Below are positions 1 through 7,194 of a stretch of DNA of 13,745 nucleotides, in pieces (position 1 is the stretch's first letter; each line of letters begins with the position of its first letter). The notes under the pieces were generated by a model, which saw only the letters and a program-made list of their open reading frames with translations, ran no database searches and was not told the origin of the DNA. Both the position numbers and the translations under genes were made by a program. Origin of the DNA: SIG480 sp045649265. Lineage in GTDB: Bacteria; Bacillota; Clostridia; Oscillospirales; JAAYXM01. The DNA lies in the NCBI GenBank assembly GCA_045649265.1, contig JAZRPO010000008.1:1-13745 (forward strand). Reading direction: 5' to 3'.

Positions 1-327
1 AGCAGAGAAAACAGCAGCTGAAAGCACTGCCCCTGCGGAAATGTCCTTAATATTCTTAATCTCTGTATCATACCGCCTTGACATCTCATCGCACAAATGC
101 TCAATCGCCGTATTAAACAGCTCGACGGAAATGACAATTCCAAAGCATATGAGAAATTTCAGAAAATTTGAAAATCCCACCTTTCCTATCACGGAAAACG
201 CGGTTACATAAATCATCATACATATATGTATTCTGAAATTGCGCTCATGCCTCACCGCAAAAAGAATTCCGCAAAAGGCATTCTTAACGCTCTTTGCAAG
301 GCTCATTATCTCTTGTTTAGGATGCAT
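1..327 (-). CDS. dgkA: Diacylglycerol kinase family protein (probable undecaprenol kinase), C-terminus cut by window edge
   Basis: This is a small integral membrane lipid kinase of the DgkA family. In Gram-positive bacteria these mostly phosphorylate undecaprenol, recycling the lipid carrier for wall synthesis. The gene is absent from a complete-ORF list because its stop lies beyond base 1; I translated 109 codons from the ATG at 327. Visible hallmarks are an N-terminal amphipathic stretch with RHERNFRIH, two hydrophobic helices, and the family signature ELFNTAIEHLCDE followed by IKNIKDISAGAVL. The glutamate of NTAIE and the aspartate of the KD pair are the expected catalytic and metal-site residues. 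The ribosome binding site GGAGG (334-338) lies inside the last codons of ybeY, 6 bases from the start, so the two are translationally coupled. The ybeY-dgkA order is common in Firmicutes. Family assignment is firm; the lipid substrate is inferred. Confidence 0.9.
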   Translation of the reverse strand, partial: MHPKQEIMSLAKSVKNAFCGILFAVRHERNFRIHICMMIYVTAFSVIGKVGFSNFLKFLICFGIVISVELFNTAIEHLCDEMSRRYDTEIKNIKDISAGAVLSAAVFSA

Positions 328-330
328 ATC

Positions 331-819
331 CTACCTCCGTATGCCCATACTTTCCAATATCTCTTCCTGACGCGAAAAGTGGAGCTTTTCATCCTCATCT
401 GAAAGCTCATGGTCATAGCCGAGAAGATGAAGAACTCCGTGCACCGTGAGGAATGAGATTTCCCTTTCCTCGCTGTGGCCATACTCTTCCGCCTGAGCCT
501 TTGCACGCTCTGCTGAAATAACTATATCTCCGAGCATAACTGTTCCTGTTTCCTCGTCAAGCTCAAGGGGCGAAACCTCTATCTTCTCTCCCGGAGAAAG
601 CTCAAGCATGGGAAATGACAAGACATCTGTTGCACGGTCAATCTCTCTGTGCTCGCGGTTTAATTCGCGGATGTTTTCATCATCAGTTATTATTACACAC
701 ACATCTACACCCTGCTCTGTTTTTTCAAAGTCAAGAGCTGCAACAACTGCCTTTTTTACCGCCTCATCAAATGCATTATCGGAAATTTCGTTTACCACCG
801 TTATTCTATGCTCTGCCAT
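331..819 (-). CDS. ybeY: Endoribonuclease YbeY (rRNA maturation factor)
   Basis: YbeY is a cytoplasmic zinc-dependent single-strand endoribonuclease involved in 16S rRNA 3' end maturation and ribosome quality control. The 162-residue protein has the usual family length. It carries the metal signature HGVLHLLGYDH at residues 127-137, with zinc ligands H127, H131 and H137, and the conserved TDVLSFP at 64-70. The ATG at 819 overlaps the end of phoH by 14 bases. There is only a weak ribosome binding site (CAGGG) upstream, so translation is probably coupled to phoH. The phoH-ybeY pairing is one of the most conserved neighbourhoods of this gene. All key residues are present and the call is firm. 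Confidence 0.96.
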   Translation of the reverse strand: MAEHRITVVNEISDNAFDEAVKKAVVAALDFEKTEQGVDVCVIITDDENIRELNREHREIDRATDVLSFPMLELSPGEKIEVSPLELDEETGTVMLGDIVISAERAKAQAEEYGHSEEREISFLTVHGVLHLLGYDHELSDEDEKLHFSRQEEILESMGIRR

Positions 820-1810
820 TTTTTGAACCCTGCCTTACTTGTTGTATTTTTTGATTCCGATCACCGTCTCTTTTCTCATAAGCATTGATTATTCTCTGAA
901 CGAGAACATGTCGGACAACGTCTTTTGATGTGAGGTGACACTGTGCAACATCTTCAACATCCTGCAAAACCTTCATTGCATCCCGAAGCCCAGAGCTTTT
1001 TCCATCAGGCAAATCTATCTGAGTTATGTCGCCGGTTATTACGGCCTTTGAGTTAAATCCAAGCCTTGTAAGGAACATTTTCATCTGCTCAGGAGTTGTG
1101 TTTTGCGCTTCGTCAAGAATAATAAAGGAGTCGTCAAGCGTTCTTCCTCTCATATACGCAAGAGGGGCAACTTCTATTGTTCCACGCTCCATATATCTCT
1201 GGAAAGCTTCGGGGCCTATCATATCATACAGCCCATCATAAAGAGGCCTGAGATACGGGTCAACCTTGCTTTGCAAATCTCCCGGAAGAAATCCGAGCTT
1301 CTCGCCTGCTTCTATCGCAGGTCGGGTAAGGATAATCCTGTTCACCTTTTTTTCGCGGAATGCATTCACCGCAGCCGCGACTGCAAGATATGTCTTTCCC
1401 GTTCCAGCAGGTCCGATGCCGAGGGTTATCGTGTTCTCGGCTATCGCGTTTATATAATCTCTCTGGCCTATCGTCTTTGGCTTTATGGGTTTGCCCTTTG
1501 TTGTTATGCAGATTATATCGCGAGAAAGCTCCGCTATGCGGGATTCCTGATTTTCCTCAACAAGTCCTATTGCATAGCGGATATTCTGCTCATTTATCGC
1601 CTCTCCTCTGGAAGAGAGAACAAGTAGGCTCTCGATAACTCTGACAGCACGGTCTGCACGGTCCTGCTCTCCCACAACTTTCAACTCAGTATTCCGGTTT
1701 AATACGGTAACGCCAAGCTCGCGTTCAAGTATTCCGATATTTTCATCAAATGAACCGAAAATCTCTGTCATTTGTTCAAGTCGCTCTACATTTATTATTC
1801 TCTCTACCAT
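806..1810 (-). CDS. phoH: PhoH family ATPase (PhoH-like / YbeZ type)
   Basis: This is a PhoH-family P-loop NTPase, known to sit next to and act with YbeY in RNA metabolism; its exact reaction is not settled. Of 334 residues, roughly the first 95 form the N-terminal region typical of the chromosomal PhoH/YbeZ group (VVGEQDRADRAVRVIESL). The ATPase domain follows, with Walker A GPAGTGKT at 133-140 and Walker B FIILDEAQNT at 229-238 (D233, E234). The LTRPAIEAGEKLGFLPGD segment is characteristic of the family. The ATG at 1810 follows the yqfD stop by one base. AAGGA lies 8 bases upstream, within the end of yqfD. The C-terminal 25 residues are charged and look unstructured. No residue appears to be missing. 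Confidence 0.95.
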   Translation of the reverse strand: MVERIINVERLEQMTEIFGSFDENIGILERELGVTVLNRNTELKVVGEQDRADRAVRVIESLLVLSSRGEAINEQNIRYAIGLVEENQESRIAELSRDIICITTKGKPIKPKTIGQRDYINAIAENTITLGIGPAGTGKTYLAVAAAVNAFREKKVNRIILTRPAIEAGEKLGFLPGDLQSKVDPYLRPLYDGLYDMIGPEAFQRYMERGTIEVAPLAYMRGRTLDDSFIILDEAQNTTPEQMKMFLTRLGFNSKAVITGDITQIDLPDGKSSGLRDAMKVLQDVEDVAQCHLTSKDVVRHVLVQRIINAYEKRDGDRNQKIQQVRQGSKNGRA

Positions 1811-1811
1811 T

Positions 1812-2993
1812 TTATCCGTCCTTTAACAGTTTTCTTTTGACTCCTATTTTTTCTACGCATTCTGCTGTTATTTCCGCATAAGCAAAGCTTTCATCCGAAT
1901 GTGTCCGCAGCTTTGTATCAAGAACCTCACAATCCTCATATGCAGACAGTTTCAATGCGAGGGTTTCTCCCATAGCTTCAAAAGCCTGCTCATCGCGAAG
2001 AACCTCTTCACAAAGCTCATATTCACGGTATGTAGCACATTCAAGGGATAACGGCAAGGTTATTATGTCCGATACCGTAAGATTATTCGTTTTTATTATT
2101 TTATCACACTTTGCATATGAAATTCTACTGTTTGTGTATAATTTTATTCTATTTCCAAATAAAATTATTGTGTAGCAATTTTTCTCGCGCCCGGTAAACA
2201 TCTTGGACAACACCTTTTTCTGCATTTTCGCATTTATGGTTTTCCATGTCTTTATGGTAATCTCCGCATCGGCGTGAGTCATCACGGTTGTCCCTTCTCT
2301 TCCTGTTATGTAGCCACTGGCAAGAAGCTGGCCCTTAATGACCGTATCTCCTTTTACAACCTCCGGCGTGCCTGTTTTTACGGTGATGCTGTTTATTATC
2401 CCATCCTTATCAGCTACAATGTCACACGGGACGGTTGCGGGAAGAATTTCAGGGGGAGCTTTTCTCTGCCTCGCAATAACGTTTGCCTCGGCTCCATTGA
2501 AATTGACGTATATATACGCAAGCTCAGGCATATCGATAAGAATGTTATTGCGAAGCGCATCAATGTTTAGAGTTCCGTGTATTGCTCCGATTTTGAGCCC
2601 CTCTTCTGATAATTTTTGCGTGAGTTTTTTCTCATCGAGGCCTTCAAAGCCGTCAATGTTTATACTCCACACAAAGCCCGTAAATATCCATGCCGCAAAG
2701 CAAAATGCAATCCCCCCCATAATAAGAACGTGCCTTGTCCGCACTCTTCTTGTGGAAAACGGAAATCCGTTTTTGGAGATTATATGCACCCGACACATTG
2801 ACTTTTTGGCAATAGGCGCAATTTTCAAAAAGCTTTTCGCACGCATTGTAATTTTGAAAACACCTATATCGAGGCTTTGCATATCCCAGAACCTGATCCC
2901 GTATCGTGCGCACAGGTTCAAAAACCGCTCAGGATACGAGCCATGCACCTCTACCGTAACACTCCCCCAAAAAAGATTAACAAGCTTTTGCAT
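1812..2993 (-). CDS. yqfD: Sporulation protein YqfD
   Basis: YqfD is a membrane protein of endospore formers, made in the mother cell in Bacillus and needed for efficient sporulation; its molecular activity is unknown. At 393 residues it matches the family size (about 400). The N-terminus has the family pattern FWGSVTVEVHGSYPERFLNLC. One clear membrane helix spans about residues 88-109, followed by a large extracytoplasmic part. That part includes the conserved WSINIDGFEGLDE and the PCDIVADKDGIINSITV region. The ATG at 2993 starts 3 bases after the yqfC stop. The nearest good purine-rich site (AAGGAG) is about 15 bases upstream, so coupling with yqfC is likely. The yqfC-yqfD-phoH-ybeY-dgkA order is the standard Firmicutes arrangement. 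It is good evidence that the host lineage makes, or recently made, spores. Confidence 0.93.
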   Translation of the reverse strand: MQKLVNLFWGSVTVEVHGSYPERFLNLCARYGIRFWDMQSLDIGVFKITMRAKSFLKIAPIAKKSMCRVHIISKNGFPFSTRRVRTRHVLIMGGIAFCFAAWIFTGFVWSINIDGFEGLDEKKLTQKLSEEGLKIGAIHGTLNIDALRNNILIDMPELAYIYVNFNGAEANVIARQRKAPPEILPATVPCDIVADKDGIINSITVKTGTPEVVKGDTVIKGQLLASGYITGREGTTVMTHADAEITIKTWKTINAKMQKKVLSKMFTGREKNCYTIILFGNRIKLYTNSRISYAKCDKIIKTNNLTVSDIITLPLSLECATYREYELCEEVLRDEQAFEAMGETLALKLSAYEDCEVLDTKLRTHSDESFAYAEITAECVEKIGVKRKLLKDG

Positions 2994-2996
2994 AGC

Positions 2997-3278
2997 TTAT
3001 TTCGCACACTCCTTAAACTCTATTTTTTCTATTTTACCGCAAACTGCAAGCTCGAGAGAGTTCATCGCCTTTACCCTTAACTCGCTTCCCATCACGCAAA
3101 CGCTTCCGCTACAGGAATTGACTTCTATTTCTTCTTCGCAAAGATTAACTATTCCCTTGTGATTTTCAATAAAGACCTCTCGCCTGCCTGACACTTCAAT
3201 ATGCAAAAGCCCGCCCTTTGTATCAGCCGGGATATCAAACATATCCGCTGTTTTAACAAAAATACTCTCTTTTTTCAT
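2997..3278 (-). CDS. yqfC: Sporulation protein YqfC
   Basis: YqfC is a small sporulation-associated protein that nearly always precedes yqfD. It has no signal peptide or membrane helix and is rich in beta-strand propensity, with the family features LLHIEVSGRREVFIENHKGI and, near the C-terminus, KIEKIEF. I chose the second ATG, at 3278, giving 93 residues. The AAGGGAG at 3286-3292 is 7 bases from it but only 1 base from the ATG at 3284, which would add two residues. It is the first gene of the five-gene minus-strand operon. Function is unknown beyond association with sporulation. Confidence 0.88.
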   Translation of the reverse strand: MKKESIFVKTADMFDIPADTKGGLLHIEVSGRREVFIENHKGIVNLCEEEIEVNSCSGSVCVMGSELRVKAMNSLELAVCGKIEKIEFKECAK

Positions 3279-3305
3279 ATACATTCTCCCTTCATAATAA
3301 AGTTT

Positions 3306-3334
3306 ATTATAACTCGGCTTTTTGTATGTTTAAA
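3306..3334 (-). promoter_or_regulatory. Putative promoter of the yqfC-yqfD-phoH-ybeY-dgkA operon
   Basis: On the minus strand a perfect TATAAT -10 box (3306-3311) has TTTAAA (3329-3334) 17 bases upstream, which is a plausible if weak housekeeping -35. Within the spacer lies CATACA (3323-3328), resembling the -10 of the sporulation factor sigma-E. No sigma-E -35 is visible at the right distance. This placement suits phoH, ybeY and dgkA, which are needed in growing cells. Confidence 0.5.
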
Positions 3335-3351
3335 ATATTTAACCAAAACAC

Positions 3352-3380
3352 TTGTTTTTTTTATACATTAAAGATATAAT
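3352..3380 (+). promoter_or_regulatory. Putative promoter of the glycosyltransferase gene
   Basis: TTGTTT (3352-3357) and a perfect TATAAT (3375-3380) are separated by 17 bases. The predicted start site, near 3387, leaves a leader of about 30 bases before the TTG codon. It lies back to back with the yqfC promoter in an AT-rich 139-base divergent region. Confidence 0.55.
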
Positions 3381-3401
3381 TAAATAGTTCTATAACCCTT
3401 T

Positions 3402-3408
3402 AAGGAGG
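3402..3408 (+). promoter_or_regulatory. Ribosome binding site that fixes the TTG start of the glycosyltransferase
   Basis: AAGGAGG is a complete Shine-Dalgarno sequence. It is 9 bases before TTG at 3418 and no competing ATG lies nearby, so the unusual TTG start is well supported. Confidence 0.8.
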
Positions 3409-3417
3409 CGAGCTTTA

Positions 3418-4680
3418 TTGCGTTCTTTTTTGGACGGTGCAAACCTTTTGCTCTTTATTTTCTTTACGGTTTTTTACTCATACCAGCTTGTCTATGTTTT
3501 TGTCTCTCTTTTCGGAAAGAAAAAAACATTTGTTGCAAAGAATATGCATAAATTCGCAGTTTTAATAGCCGCGAGAAACGAAGAATCCGTTATCGTTCAG
3601 CTTATCGAAAGCATTAAAAAACAGAAATACCCCTCTGAGTTGTACGATATTTTCGTTATCGCAGACAACTGCACGGACAAAACCGCAGCTCGTGCAAGAG
3701 ATGCCGGGGCAACTGTTTTTTGCAGAAATGACACCTCTCATATCGGCAAGGGCTATGCTCTGAATTTTGGCTTTAAAAGCCTCGTTAAAAACGGAACTTT
3801 TTCGAATTATGACGGTTTTTTCATTTTCGATGCCGACAACCTTCTTGACGAAAACTATATTGCAGAGATGAATAAGGTTTTTGATTCGGGATATCAGATA
3901 GTTACGAGCTATCGCAACTCAAAAAACTACGATACTAACTGGATTTCTGCCGGAAGCTCATTATGGTTTCTGCGCGAGGCAAAGTTTATTAACGCCTCCC
4001 GCATGATTCTGGGCCTTAGCTGTGCAGTATCCGGAACGGGTTTTCTCGTATGCCGTGAAATCATCGAGAGAAATCAGGGCTGGAAATATTATCTTCTCAC
4101 CGAAGACATTGAGTTTTCAATCGACAGTGTCATAAAAGACGAGAAGATAGGCTATGCGGAAAATGCAATGCTGTATGATGAGCAGCCATATACCTATGAG
4201 CAGTCGTGGAATCAGCGAATCCGTTGGGCAAAGGGTTTTTTTCAGGTCTTTATGGCGTACGGAGGAAAGCTCTTTAATGCAATTTTTAAAAATCACAGTT
4301 TCTCTGCCTATGATATGCTCATGACGATTATGCCGGCTATGCTGCTTACGGTTGTAGGGGCAATTTTGAATTCCACCTTTCTCATCATCTCGCTCCTCAA
4401 CTTTTCTGAGTTTCAGACAATCGCTGTCGTTTCCGCAATCGCGCTTTTTATGACCTTCTTTAATTTCTATACAATTCTTCTCTTCTTTGCCGCGATTACC
4501 ACTATCACCGAATGGAAGAACATAAACACAACCACAAAAAAGAAAATCCGTTATATTTTTACCTTTCCGCTATTTATCTTCACATATATCCCGATTTCTA
4601 TCTCCGCTATTTTCAAAAAGATTGAATGGAAGCCGATTGAGCACAACATAGCAAAAAAAATCGAAGAATTTCAAAAATAG
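3418..4680 (+). CDS. Membrane-bound family 2 glycosyltransferase (processive, BcsA/NAG-transferase-like)
   Basis: This is an inverting GT-A sugar transferase anchored in the membrane; donor, acceptor and product cannot be read from the sequence. The 420 residues run as follows. One N-terminal membrane helix covers about 9-31. The catalytic domain covers about 44-285: AARNEE at 51-56, D83 in the IADNCTDKT nucleotide-binding turn, the metal-binding DAD at 138-140, the acceptor-site TED at 228-230, and QRIRW at 266-270. Three or four C-terminal helices follow at about 303-329, 335-366 and 384-402. The D, DxD, TED, QxxRW set with C-terminal membrane helices is that of polysaccharide synthases such as cellulose, hyaluronan and poly-GlcNAc synthases, although single-addition enzymes share it. 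There is no PilZ domain. The gene stands alone between a promoter and a terminator, with no export or modification partner. Its base composition does not obviously differ from its neighbours. Family is certain, role unknown. Confidence 0.88.
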   Translation: MRSFLDGANLLLFIFFTVFYSYQLVYVFVSLFGKKKTFVAKNMHKFAVLIAARNEESVIVQLIESIKKQKYPSELYDIFVIADNCTDKTAARARDAGATVFCRNDTSHIGKGYALNFGFKSLVKNGTFSNYDGFFIFDADNLLDENYIAEMNKVFDSGYQIVTSYRNSKNYDTNWISAGSSLWFLREAKFINASRMILGLSCAVSGTGFLVCREIIERNQGWKYYLLTEDIEFSIDSVIKDEKIGYAENAMLYDEQPYTYEQSWNQRIRWAKGFFQVFMAYGGKLFNAIFKNHSFSAYDMLMTIMPAMLLTVVGAILNSTFLIISLLNFSEFQTIAVVSAIALFMTFFNFYTILLFFAAITTITEWKNINTTTKKKIRYIFTFPLFIFTYIPISISAIFKKIEWKPIEHNIAKKIEEFQK

Positions 4681-4685
4681 GGCAA

Positions 4686-4730
4686 AAATAGAGACGCTTC
4701 AAAATGAAGCGTCTCTATTTCTTTTTATTT
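4686..4730. terminator. Bidirectional intrinsic terminator between the glycosyltransferase gene and ftsH
   Basis: A perfect 15-bp inverted repeat (4686-4700 with 4706-4720, loop AAAAT) is followed on the plus strand by a T-rich run to 4730. On the minus strand it is followed by TTTTT. It begins 6 bases after the glycosyltransferase stop, and its plus-strand T-run touches the ftsH stop, so it can end transcripts from both convergent units. Confidence 0.9.
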
Positions 4731-6618
4731 ACTGTTCGTTTTCGGGCATTTCTTCTTCAGGCTTAACATCCTTTTCGGGAACGTCCTCACCAAAGATTGC
4801 GTAGAAGTCCTCAGCTTCCATGGTTTCTTTTTCAAGCAGGAACTCAGCTACCTCGTGGAGCTTATCCATATGCTCGTTCAAAATGCCTTCGCAATGGGCA
4901 TACGCCGCTTCAACAACATCGCGGATTTCCTCGTCAATAATACCTGCAATTTCCTCAGAATATGCACGTTTTGAAGCAAAATCGCGACCAAGGAAAACCT
5001 CCTCATTTTCAGAAGCATAGCTTATCGGGCCGAGCCTGTCGCTCATTCCGTACTTTGTTACCATATCACGCGCAATCGCTGTTGCTCTCTGGATATCGTT
5101 TGAAGCTCCGGTTGATATATCATTGAGCACAAGCTTTTCCGCAACACGACCGCCAAGGAGCGATACTATCTCTTCTTTCATTGCGGTTTTTGACTTGGTA
5201 TAGACATCTTCTCTCGGGAGAGAAATCGTATAACCGTTTGCCATTCCGCGCGGAACGATGGATATATGGTGAACAGGGTCCTGAGTTTCCAAAAACTTCA
5301 TTGCAAGCGCATGGCCGGCTTCGTGGTATGCAACAAGCTTATTCTCGTGCTCATTTCTCACTCTGTTATGCTTTGCAGGGCCTGCAATAATTTTGAGCAT
5401 TGACTTTTCAATATCCTTCTGCGTAAGCGCCGCCTCGCCACGCCTTGCTGCAAGAAGCGCCGCCTCGTTGAGAAGGTTTTCAAGGTCAGCCGGGGTAAAT
5501 CCGCTTGTTGATTTTGCAACCGTTTTCAAGCTGACATCCTGAGCCACTTTCTTTGAACGGGTGTGGATTTCGAGGACCTTTTCGCGGTCCTTCATATCCG
5601 GAAGCCCGACATATACCTGACGGTCAAATCTGCCCGGGCGCATAAGAGCGGGGTCAAGAATATCAGGGCGGTTTGTTGCCGCGATGATTATAACACCTTC
5701 ATTGTTGCCAAATCCATCCATTTCAACAAGGAGCTGATTGAGTGTCTGCTCTCTCTCATCGTGGCCACCGCCGTAACCGGCACCGCGATGACGGCCGACA
5801 GCGTCAATCTCGTCTATGAATATGATTGCCGGAGCAACTTTTTTTGCCTGTTCAAAAAGGTCGCGGACACGCGATGCACCGACACCGACATAAAGCTCAA
5901 CAAAATCAGAGCCGGATATCGAAAGAAACGGAACTCCCGCCTCTCCTGCAACAGCCTTTGCTATATAGGTTTTACCCGTTCCCGGAGGGCCTACAAGTAA
6001 AACACCCTTCGGGATTCTTGCACCGATTTCAGTGAACTTCTTCGGGTCCTTCAAGAAATCTACAATCTCTGCAAGCTCCAGCTTTTCTTCCTCAGCACCT
6101 GCGACATCGGCAAAGGTAACCTTCTTTTTCTCGTCGCTTCCAAGCTTTGTCCTCGCCTTTCCGAAGCGCATGGCCTTGCTTGCGCCGCCGTCTGCCTTGC
6201 TGTACATAAAGTACCACATCACGCCAATAACAAGAAATACGAGAAGATACGGCAAAAACATCATCCACCACGGCGTGCCGGCCTCAGGAATTCTGTCATC
6301 ATCAGTAATTATTCCAACAGAACGCTGATACTTCAAAAGCTCACCGAGATCCATTCTGAAATCTGCTCTGATCTGAGGGTCTGTGATGTCGAAGGTAATT
6401 ATGTTCTTTCCTGACGGCAAGGCGCGCCTGAGCTGCATCGTGAGCATTCCGCCATCTATTACGTATCGTTCCACATTCTGCGCCTCAAACTGACGCACAA
6501 CCTCGGCATACGTTATTTTTTCCTCTCCGTTGCCTTCAAAAAGAAAACTTGCAACAGAAACAAGAATAACAACTATCAGAAAAAATAGAAGTATGTCTCT
6601 TGTGTTGTTTTTTTTCAA
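4729..6618 (-). CDS. ftsH: ATP-dependent zinc metalloprotease FtsH
   Basis: FtsH is a hexameric membrane-anchored AAA+ protease that degrades damaged membrane proteins and regulatory proteins. The 629 residues show a membrane helix at about 9-27, an extracytoplasmic domain at about 30-115 and a second helix at about 117-138. The AAA module has Walker A GPPGTGKT at 210-217, Walker B IIFIDEID at 265-272 and the second region of homology near 312-331 ending in RPGRFDR. The protease domain has zinc site HEAGH at 432-436 and a third ligand, D508, in TGASNDIQ. The acidic C-terminal tail (EEEMPENEQ) is unremarkable. The start is TTG at 6618: an in-frame TGA lies two codons upstream, and AAGGA (6630-6634) is 11 bases away. 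It is the last gene of the gdpP operon, 24 bases after hpt. The tilS-hpt-ftsH order is classic for Firmicutes. Confidence 0.97.
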   Translation of the reverse strand: MKKNNTRDILLFFLIVVILVSVASFLFEGNGEEKITYAEVVRQFEAQNVERYVIDGGMLTMQLRRALPSGKNIITFDITDPQIRADFRMDLGELLKYQRSVGIITDDDRIPEAGTPWWMMFLPYLLVFLVIGVMWYFMYSKADGGASKAMRFGKARTKLGSDEKKKVTFADVAGAEEEKLELAEIVDFLKDPKKFTEIGARIPKGVLLVGPPGTGKTYIAKAVAGEAGVPFLSISGSDFVELYVGVGASRVRDLFEQAKKVAPAIIFIDEIDAVGRHRGAGYGGGHDEREQTLNQLLVEMDGFGNNEGVIIIAATNRPDILDPALMRPGRFDRQVYVGLPDMKDREKVLEIHTRSKKVAQDVSLKTVAKSTSGFTPADLENLLNEAALLAARRGEAALTQKDIEKSMLKIIAGPAKHNRVRNEHENKLVAYHEAGHALAMKFLETQDPVHHISIVPRGMANGYTISLPREDVYTKSKTAMKEEIVSLLGGRVAEKLVLNDISTGASNDIQRATAIARDMVTKYGMSDRLGPISYASENEEVFLGRDFASKRAYSEEIAGIIDEEIRDVVEAAYAHCEGILNEHMDKLHEVAEFLLEKETMEAEDFYAIFGEDVPEKDVKPEEEMPENEQ

Positions 6619-6642
6619 TTGATGTCACATCCTTAATAAAAA

Positions 6643-7191
6643 TTATTTTTCGTAAACTTCGCGTTTAAGTACGCCTATATATGGCAAATTTCTGTATTTT
6701 TCATCGTAGTCAAGACCGTAGCCAACAACGAATTCATTTTCTATATCAAAGCCTGTAAAATCCGCAGAAACTTCGACACGGCGACGTTCAGGCTTGTTTA
6801 GCAAAACACAAACAGCTACTTTTTTCGCGCCGCGCCCATAAAGCTCGCGAATGAGATTGGAGAGGGTTACTCCTGTGTCTAAAATGTCTTCAATAATTAT
6901 GATATCCCGATCTTTGATGTCGGTATCAATATCCTTCTTTATAATGAAATTTCCCGTCGTTTCAGAGCCGCTGCCATAACTCGACACCTGCATAAAGTCT
7001 ATTACACAAGGAAAATCCAACTCACGGATTATATCCGCCGTAAATATGATAGAGCCTTTCAATATACATAATATAAGCGGGTTCTTCCCACTATATTCGC
7101 TTTTTATCTGATTTGCCAGTTTTTTTACCTTTTCGGAAATTTCTTCTTTCAAAAAAAGAACTCTTTCAATATCGTTCACCAAAAGAACCAC
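6643..7191 (-). CDS. hpt: Hypoxanthine phosphoribosyltransferase
   Basis: This cytoplasmic purine salvage enzyme converts hypoxanthine or guanine and PRPP to IMP or GMP. The sequence has LKGS at 44-47 (pyrophosphate loop), a flexible loop beginning SYGSGSETTG at 71-80, the PRPP-binding signature IIIIEDILDTGVTL at 97-110 and the base-contacting VVGYGLDYDEKYRNLP near 155-170. Length, 182 residues, is normal. The start is uncertain. The longest frame begins with GTG at 7191, but its only purine-rich site (AGGG) is almost touching. TTG at 7182 and GTG at 7179 are better spaced (about 10 and 13 bases). Starting at either would give an N-terminus close to the family's usual MxxDIExVL. The gene lies 3 bases after tilS, so reinitiation could drive translation. 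The product is certain, the first few residues are not. Confidence 0.95.
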   Translation of the reverse strand: MVLLVNDIERVLFLKEEISEKVKKLANQIKSEYSGKNPLILCILKGSIIFTADIIRELDFPCVIDFMQVSSYGSGSETTGNFIIKKDIDTDIKDRDIIIIEDILDTGVTLSNLIRELYGRGAKKVAVCVLLNKPERRRVEVSADFTGFDIENEFVVGYGLDYDEKYRNLPYIGVLKREVYEK

Positions 7192-7194
7192 ACC

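Noticed and set aside
1103..1627. Plus-strand open frame (174 codons) opposite phoH
   Set aside because: It is a shadow of the conserved PhoH ATPase domain with no start signals and no recognisable motif.
2338..3162. Long plus-strand open frame (274 codons) opposite yqfD and yqfC
   Set aside because: It lies entirely antisense to two recognisable conserved genes, has no ribosome binding site, and its translation resembles no family known to me.
4686..4720. The 15-bp perfect inverted repeat as an attachment site or mobile element end
   Set aside because: The flanking T-runs on both strands and the position between two convergent stop codons are fully explained by a bidirectional terminator. 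No transposase or duplicated target is present.
5563..6000. Plus-strand open frame (145 codons) opposite the FtsH AAA domain
   Set aside because: It is antisense to the most conserved part of ftsH and lacks a ribosome binding site; the open frame follows from codon bias on the other strand.
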